Source of the DNA: Leptodactylus fallax
Lineage: Eukaryota > Chordata > Amphibia > Anura > Leptodactylidae
Direction of reading: 5' to 3'
DNA: 64,000 bases
Assembly: GCA_947044405.1 (NCBI GenBank)
Contig: CAMRHE010000011.1
Coordinates: 6,802,501-6,866,500 of the forward strand
The position numbers and the translations under genes were made by a program. Below are positions 56,619 to 64,000 of this stretch, piece by piece. How positions within the stretch are numbered: the first letter of the stretch is position 1; every line of letters begins with the position of its first letter. The notes under the pieces are model-generated. The model ran no database searches. It was not told where the DNA came from and worked only from the letters and a program-made list of their open reading frames with translations.

Positions 56619-58248
56619 CAGTCAAGAAAAAGTTTGGGCACCCCTATTAATCTTAATCATTTTTAGTTCTAAATATTTGGGGTTTGCAACAGCCATTTCA
56701 ATTGATATATCTAATAACTGATGGACACAGTAATATTTCAGGATTGAAATGAGGTTTATTGTACTAACAGAAAATGTGCAATATGCATTAAACCAAAATT
56801 TGACCGGTGCAAAAATTTGGGTACCCTTATCATTTTATTGATTTGAATACTCCTAACTACTTTTTACTGACTTACTGAAGCACAAAATTGGTTTTGTAAC
56901 CTCACTGAGCTTTGAACTTCATAGCCAGATGTATCCAATCATGAGAAAAGGTATTTAAGGTGGCCAATTGCAAGTTGTTCTCCTATTTGAATCTCCTCTG
57001 AAGAGTGGCATCATGGGCTCCTCAAAACAACTCTCAAATGATCTGAAAACAAAGATTGTTCAACATAGTTGTTCAGGGGAAGGATACAAAAAGTTGTCTC
57101 AGAGATTTAACCTGTCAGTTTCCACTGTGAGGAACATAGTAAGGAAATGGAAGACCACAGGGACAGTTCTTGTTAAGCCCAGAAGTGGCAGGCCAAGAAA
57201 AATATCAGAAAGGCAGAGAAGAAGAATGGTGAGAACAGTCAAGGACAATCCACAGACCACATCCAAAGAGCGCAGCATCATCTTGCTGCAGATGGTGTCA
57301 CTGTGCATCGGTCAACAATACAGCACACTTTGCACAAGGAGAAGCTGTATGGGAGAGTGATGTGAAAGAAGCCGTCTGAAAGCACGCCACAGAGTCGCCT
57401 GAGGTATGCAAAAGCACATTTGGACAAGCCAGCTCATTTTGGAAGAAGGTCCTGTGGACTGATGAAACAAAGATTGAGTTGTTTGGTCTTACAAAAAGGC
57501 GTTATGCGTGGCGTCAAAAACACACAGCATTCCAAGAAAAACACTTGCTACCCACTGTAAAATTTGGTGGAGGTTCCATCATGCTTTGGGGCTGTGTGGC
57601 CAATGCCGGCACCGGGAATCTTGTTAAAGTTGAGGGTCGCATGGATTCAACTCAGTATCAGCAGATTCTTGAGAATAATGTACAAGAATCAGTGACGAAT
57701 TTGAAGTTACGCCGGGGATGGATATTTCAGCAAGACAATGATACAAAACACAGCTCCAAATCTACTCAGGCATTCATGCAGAGGAACAATTACAATGTTC
57801 TGGAATGGCCACCCAGTCCCCAGACCTCAATATCATTGAACATCTGTGGGATAATTGAAGCGGGCTGTCCATGTTCGGCGACCATCAAACTTAACTGAAC
57901 TGGAATTGTTTTGTAAAGAGGAAGGTCAAAAATACCTCATCCAGGATCCAGGAACGATTAAAAGCTACAGGAAGCGACTAGAGGCTGTTATTTTTGCAAA
58001 AGGAGGATCTACTAAATATTAATGTCACTTTTCTGTTGAGGTGCCCATACTTTTGCACCGGCCAAATTTTGGTTTAATGCATATTGCACATTTTCTGTTA
58101 GTACAATAAACCTCATTTCAATCCTGAAATATTACTGTGTCCATCAGTTATTAGATATATCAAATTGAAATGGCTGTTGCAAACACCCAAATATTTAGAA
58201 CTAAAAATGATTAAGATTAATAGGTGCCCAAACTTTTTCATATGACTG
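56619..58248 (+). mobile_element. Tc1-like element (CAGTCATATGAAAAAG family), copy 2
   Basis: TA at 56617-56618 and 58249-58250. The right end inverted is CAGTCATATGAAAAAGTTTG and the left end CAGTCAAGAAAAAGTTTGGG has a small change. The inner block AAATTTGACCGGTGCAAAAA is inverted at about 58055. Very similar to 20226-21838 but with fewer disruptions at the start of the gene. Confidence 0.92.
57013..58022 (+). pseudogene. Tc1 transposase (DD34E), frameshifted
   Basis: Start MGSSKQLSNDLKTKIV. The first 90 codons are open with the first HTH (KKLSQRFNLSVSTV), GRPRKIS hook and part of the second HTH. Indels near 57260, 57300 and 57375-57390 break the frame. It resumes with LWTDETKIELFG, HTAFQEKHLLPTVKFGGGS and IFQQDNDTKHSS (PKH changed to TKH). 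Another indel near 57815 precedes DLNIIEHLW. Restoring frame by comparison only, the Asp-Glu spacing is 34. Confidence 0.88.
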
Positions 58249-58250
58249 TA

Positions 58251-58604
58251 TATGAAATTTATAACAATTAAATTAACACATGCTAAAAAAAACAGCTAAA
58301 TAGTATCTGGTCCTAAAAAAAACAAAATACCCTGGACCTGTACCAGTTAAAATATTTTGAACCTTTATATTAGAAAAAAAAAATCTATGTACTGTTTATG
58401 GGAACTAAATGCTTCAATGGTTACAGCTTCCATACCTTGGGTAGAGTTTTCCATACTACTGAGAGACAAAAAGTCATGGGAAACTGAAGACTTGACAGCT
58501 AAAGCTTGTGATGATTAGTAATGGTAGTGATATTAAAGGAAATGCCATAAAACTTGATAAAAAAAAACCCTCTAAATTATAGAATGCAAATAAAACAAAT
58601 CAAA
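58251..58604. other. Non-coding AT-rich DNA
   Basis: About 350 bp between two Tc1 elements. Nothing recognised. Confidence 0.5.
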
Positions 58605-58606
58605 TA

Positions 58607-60243
<1,637 letters not shown>

Positions 60244-60245
60244 TA

Positions 60246-60430
60246 GCCTCAATCCTTCCAAACATACATCCTCCATAAGAAAAACAAAGTACATCCTCTT
60301 TGAAGTCTACTGTATGTTTTTACATATCTGGACATGATAAACAACACCTGGTCTTTAGGATGTTTTAAAATTTGGTAAATCTAACCTGATACAAACAACA
60401 ACACACAATAGACTTCATAATTTCTTAAGA
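60246..60430. other. Short non-coding gap
   Basis: Nothing recognised. It may be the decayed upstream part of the Penelope-like fragment. Confidence 0.35.
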
Positions 60431-60670
60431 AATCTTATAAGGCTATTTCTTATGTTTTGGATATAGCAGGGAAAAACCAGGAGTTTATTTGCTTTGTACA
60501 AGATGCACTGCATTTTATTTTTAGACATAATGCTTTTAAGTTCGGGGAGCAGTGGTATCTTCAGAAAACTGGTACAGCTATGGGTACTCCCCTTGCGCGT
60601 GCACGCTGGAAAATATATTCCTGGCAGAATTTGAAAGGCACTATATTTTTATAACTACAAACTTGACAAA
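60430..60670 (+). pseudogene. Penelope-like element RT fragment
   Basis: The plus frame reads ICFVQDALHFIFRHNAFKFG, then QWYLQKTGTAMGTPLA. The 'LQxxGTAMGTxxAP' block is a hallmark of Penelope-like (and related telomerase-like) reverse transcriptases. Downstream DNA would give NIFLAEFE in another frame, matching the usual YANxFMxxFE continuation, so one indel lies near 60600. The catalytic YxDD and GIY-YIG endonuclease regions are absent. A Tc1 element is inserted about 100 bp further on. Confidence 0.65.
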
Positions 60671-60768
60671 CAAATGGTGAAGAAATGTTTGTGTCCTAAA
60701 ATAATAATGTAAGGTTTGCCTGAAAGAACACTTTTAAAAAATCTTTGCAATCTTTATTATGACAAATA

Positions 60769-62300
60769 CAGTGGGGAAAAAAAGTATTTAGTCAGCCACC
60801 AATTGTGCAAGTTCTCCCACTTAAAAAGATGAGAAAGGCCTGTAATTGACATCATAGGTAGACCTCAACTATGAGAGACAGAATGAGAAAACAAATCCAG
60901 AAAATCACATTGTCTGATTTTTTAAGAATTTATTTGCAAATTATAGTGGAAAATAAGTATTTGGTCACCTACAAACAAGCAAGATTTCTGGATCTCACAG
61001 ACCTGTAACTGCACCTGTTTGAAATTATCAGTATAAAAGACACCTGTCCACAACCTCAAACAGTCACACTCCAAACTCCACTATGGTGAAGACCAAAGAG
61101 CTGTGGAAGGACATCAGAAACAAAATTGTAGACCTGCACCAGGCTGGGAAGACTGAATCTGCAATAGGCAAGTATCTGTGGGAACAATAATTAGAAAATG
61201 GAAAACATAAAAGATCACTGATAATCTCCCTCGATCAGGGGCTCCACACAAGATCTCACCCCGTGGGGTCAAAATGATCACAAGAATGGTAAGCAAAAAT
61301 CCCAGAACTACACGGGGGGACCTAATGAATGACCTGCAGAAAGCTGGGACTAACGTAACAAAGGCTACTGTCAGTAACACACTACGCCGCCAGGGACTCA
61401 GATCCTGCAGTGCCAGATCTGTCCCCCTGCTTAAGCCAGTACATATCCGGGCCCGTCTGAAGTTTACTAGAGAGCATTTGGATGTTCCAGAAGTGTATTG
61501 GGAGAATGTCATATGGTCAGATGAAACTAAAGTAGAGCTGTTTGGTAGAAACACAAGTTGTCGTGTTTGGAGGAGAGTGAATGCTGAGTTGCATTCAAAG
61601 AACACCATACCTACTGTGAAACATGGGGGTGGCAACATTATGCTTTGGGGCTGTTTCTCTGCAAATGGACCAGGATGACTGATTCGTGTACATGAAAGAA
61701 TGAATGGGGCCATGTATCGTGAGATTTTGAGTGCAAAACTCCTTCCATCAGCAAGGACATTGAAGATGAAATGTGGCTGGGTCTTTCAGCATGACAATGA
61801 TCCCAAGCACACCACCAGGGCAACGAAGGAGTGGCTTTGTAAGAAGCATTTCAAGGTCCTGGAGTGGCCTAGCCAGTCTCCAGATCTCAACCCCATAGAA
61901 AACCTTTGGAGGGAGTTGTAAGTCCATGTTGCCCAGCGACAGCCCCAAAACATCACTGCTCTAGAGGAGATCTGCATGGAGGAATAGGCCAACATATCAG
62001 CAACAGAGTGTGCCAACCTTGTGAAGACTTACAGAAAATGTTTGACCTCTGTCATTGCCAACAAAGGATATATAACAAAGTATTGAGATGAACTTTTGTT
62101 ATTGACCAAATACTTATTTTCCACATAATTTGCAAATAAATTCTTTAAAAATCAGACAATGTGATTTTCTGGATTTGTTTTCTCATGTTGTCTCTCATAG
62201 TTGAGGTCTACCTATGATGTCAATTACAGGCCTCTCTCATCTTTTTAAGTGGGAGAACTTGCACAATTGGTGGCTGACTAAATACTTTTTTTCCCCACTG
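60769..62300 (+). mobile_element. Tc1-like element (CAGTGGGGAAAAAAAG family), copy 2
   Basis: TA at 60767-60768 and 62301-62302. Inverted ends start CAGTGGGGAAAAAAAGTATT and extend about 200 bp, with the inner AAATAAGTATTTGGTCA motif. Plus-strand copy of the family at 33862-35462, but more damaged. Confidence 0.93.
61083..62086 (+). pseudogene. Tc1 transposase (DD34E), deletion and several stops
   Basis: Start [17 protein letters not shown] deletion of about 20 bp near 61172 removes the first HTH end (compare 34998-35030 in the minus-strand copy). Stops include TAA near 61208, TGA near 61676 (Arg in relatives), TAA at about 61919 and TAG at about 61985 (Trp in relatives). Catalytic blocks [21 protein letters not shown] and DLNPIENLW remain, 34 residues apart. 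Confidence 0.92.
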
Positions 62301-62302
62301 TA

Positions 62303-62849
62303 TGCCTTTGTCCTTTTAAAAAACAGCTGTTAAAATGGATGAATTTGCATATTAGATAAGAAGGAGGATCATCCTAAATTTTTATGATAACCACTGTAGT
62401 TCATGATATTTTGTGTATTTATGTTTTTAAATGCATGGTCTGGTCTGGGGATTATGATGCATGCACACTTCGCGCTGGGAGCTTGGTATGCGGGGATTGG
62501 TGTATGCTGACATGGCTGTGTGTGGACGGTGCCTTTTTATGACGTGCATGATCACAATCGCGTCATCAGCCTGTAGAAGTGTGTGTTGCCCCATTGCTGT
62601 TGGGCTCTATACCTGGCTATACCTGTTTTTACTGCTGCACGAATAAAGAGTTTTGGAGTCTGGAAAAAAGTAGCCGCTGCTGTTGTTCTTTTGAATGGAT
62701 GTTCCTTGTGCTTAACAGCGTGCCCCTGGACTGACTCGCAGCATCTGTCAGATAAAGTACTCCTATGAACATGTGTTTTGGTGTCCGATATAAAAGTGAG
62801 CAGTGTCCACCATATTTTCTTTTTGTGGTGATACTTTCATTATATATTT
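62303..62849. other. Unassigned, possibly Penelope-like 3' region
   Basis: A G/C-richer block at 62455-62700 contains GACGTGCATGATCACAATCG and AATAAAGAGTTTTGGAG. It could be the 3' non-coding part of the Penelope-like element whose RT fragment lies on the other side of the Tc1 insertion. This is only suggested by position. Confidence 0.3.
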
Positions 62850-63125
62850 AACAAAAATGAAGTCAAAATGGAAAAGCCATGTGTGAAAAACTAAGCACAG
62901 CTCATTAAGCAATAGCTTGCAGAGCTACCTTTAGCAGCAATATCTTGAAGTAATCATTTTCTATATGGTTATCAGTCTCTCACATCATTCTGGTTTAATT
63001 TTGGCAAGTGTGGCACTGTGTATTATTGTCAAACATCTCCACTTTGATCTCCTTTCTCCAACAGACATTGGTTCTGAAGCCAAAATCTTGTGGTTTGATA
63101 CAGATGCAACTTTGTAAACTAGGGG
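62850..63125 (-). mobile_element. Internally deleted Tc1-family relic
   Basis: On the minus strand about 63117-63030 reads ICIKPQDFGFRTN and then IKVEMFDN. This aligns with the 'KPQDFWNNVLWTDETKVEMF' region of a Tc1 transposase in which the first catalytic Asp is altered. The plus-strand stretch 62865-62990 (AAGCCATGTGTGAAAAACTA, GAAGTAATCATTTTCT) resembles the gene's 3' end and terminal repeat. Most of the gene and both clean ends are missing. Confidence 0.6.
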
Positions 63126-63309
63126 GGGGTTCTGGGAATTTTTAATTTATTACATATCCTTAAGATCATGCAACAATTGAAGATCCATGAGGGTGTGACA
63201 GGCAGGACCCAGGCAGCCCAGCTGGACCAGCTGTCTGAGTGTCACTTCCGTTTTACAGGCTATGTGATGTCACATTCATCAATCCACTGGTCTGATCATG
63301 TCTCAGTCC

Positions 63310-64000
63310 TATTTATCATTAAAAGTTTTATTGAATTTTCAAAATTTACAGCAAAAGTATAATGGAAAGTATGTGAAATCCACAACAGGGTAGAGGGGGA
63401 GGGAGGAAGGAGAGAACGGGGGGGGGGGGGTGCAGAAACAAAGCTAAGAACGCAGGAGGAGAAGAATGTCTGTCTGAAAGGCGGGGAGTAGTTAAAGGTG
63501 TTCCATAGCAGCCACACTTTTTGATGGACACTATCATCCTGTCTCAATTCAGCCATCATGTCATCCTTGCACATAATGTACAGGATCTCTTGAAGCCAGA
63601 GTATGAGGGTTAGAGGTGAGGGTGACTTCCATAATCTGGGGATAATAGATCTAGCCGCTACTAGAAGGAAGCTGATCAGTTTACAAGTATGTTTACGAAA
63701 TTTGTGGGGAAAAATAGAGAGGAGGAGAAAATCTGGGTAATCCTTCAATTCAACATCTGTGACCTTAATGACTCCACGGAATTCATGCCAGAAAGAATGA
63801 AGCAGGGGGCAGTTTCACCAGACATGGAGCATAGTGCCACGATCATTGTTGCATCTCCAGCATTGATCAGAGGCTGTAGGAAAGATCTTATGAAGGACCG
63901 AAGGAACTCTGCACCAGCGTGATAGGATTTTATAATTAGTTTCCTGGGCCCTGCACGAGATGGAAAATTTATGGCACAATTGCAAGGCTATGAGCCATAC
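63310..64000 (-). mobile_element. L1/Tx1-type LINE 3' end, running off the window
   Basis: The minus strand carries the C-terminal part of ORF2. A Cys/His motif QCWRCNNDRGTMLHVW is followed by a TGA in place of Trp and then NCPLLHSFWHEF (about 63860-63780). FRKHTCKLISFLLVAARSII and KVWLLWNTF follow, then the 3' tail with TTCAATAAAACTTTTAAT at about 63340-63320. The motif corresponds to CWHSCGHNGSLFHILWDC at 14040. Upstream RT lies beyond the right edge. A G13 run lies near 63419. Confidence 0.75.

Overview
The window looks like repeat-dense intergenic DNA of a vertebrate, most likely an anuran amphibian. The basis is the mix of families recognised by eye: many Tc1/mariner elements, Tx1/L1-type LINEs, Helitrons, chromodomain Ty3/gypsy elements, a Penelope-like fragment, and MITE families with TTAA-flanked or 'CAGGGGCGTAACT'-type ends. 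I recognise no host protein-coding gene, tRNA, rRNA or CRISPR array. Every long reading frame I can interpret belongs to a mobile element. Species is inference.

Layout. 1-2.4 kb: minus-strand Ty3/gypsy relic (gag, protease, RT). 2.6-9.8 kb: an LTR copy, several MITE-type repeats and unassigned AT-rich DNA. 9.8-14.6 kb: a decayed plus-strand L1/Tx1 LINE whose tail is followed by a second copy of the 2.6-kb LTR. 15.5-19.6 kb: a minisatellite, a hAT transposase relic, a LINE fragment, and a tandem array of three alternating monomers that a DD35E Tc1-like element has split. 20.16-31.79 kb: two head-to-head Helitrons (A on minus, B on plus) with a Tc1 element at their junction. Helitron A also carries another Tc1 copy and a LINE tail that itself contains a solo LTR with 5-bp target-site duplications. 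32.1-41.6 kb: four more Tc1-like elements. One is an apparently intact DD38E element, and one has a second LINE inserted in its terminal repeat. A hAT-type MITE with perfect 8-bp duplications lies among them. 41.9-42.7 kb: a gypsy chromodomain tail plus LTR-like sequence. 44.6-49 kb: a minus-strand L1/Tx1 LINE. 51.1-55.5 kb: the best-preserved LINE, bounded by an 11-bp target-site duplication but with an ORF1 frameshift, an ORF2 frameshift and a 3' internal deletion. 56.6-62.3 kb: three Tc1-like elements (one with an intact 344-aa DD34E transposase) and a Penelope-like RT fragment. 62.85-64 kb: a Tc1 relic and the 3' end of another LINE running off the window.

How the parts work together. Tc1 transposases cut and paste elements between TA dinucleotides by binding terminal inverted repeats. 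LINE ORF2 proteins nick DNA and reverse-transcribe their own RNA. Helitron Rep/helicases move by rolling circle. Only two transposases here (32524-33570 and 58989-60023) read through without a stop or frameshift. The nesting gives a relative chronology: the Helitrons, the tandem array and the older LINEs came first, then the Tc1 insertions, and in one case a LINE landed in a Tc1 terminal repeat afterwards. I found no convincing new biological system. The most unusual structures are the head-to-head Helitron composite, the DD38E element whose inverted repeats run into its own coding region, and the three-monomer array.
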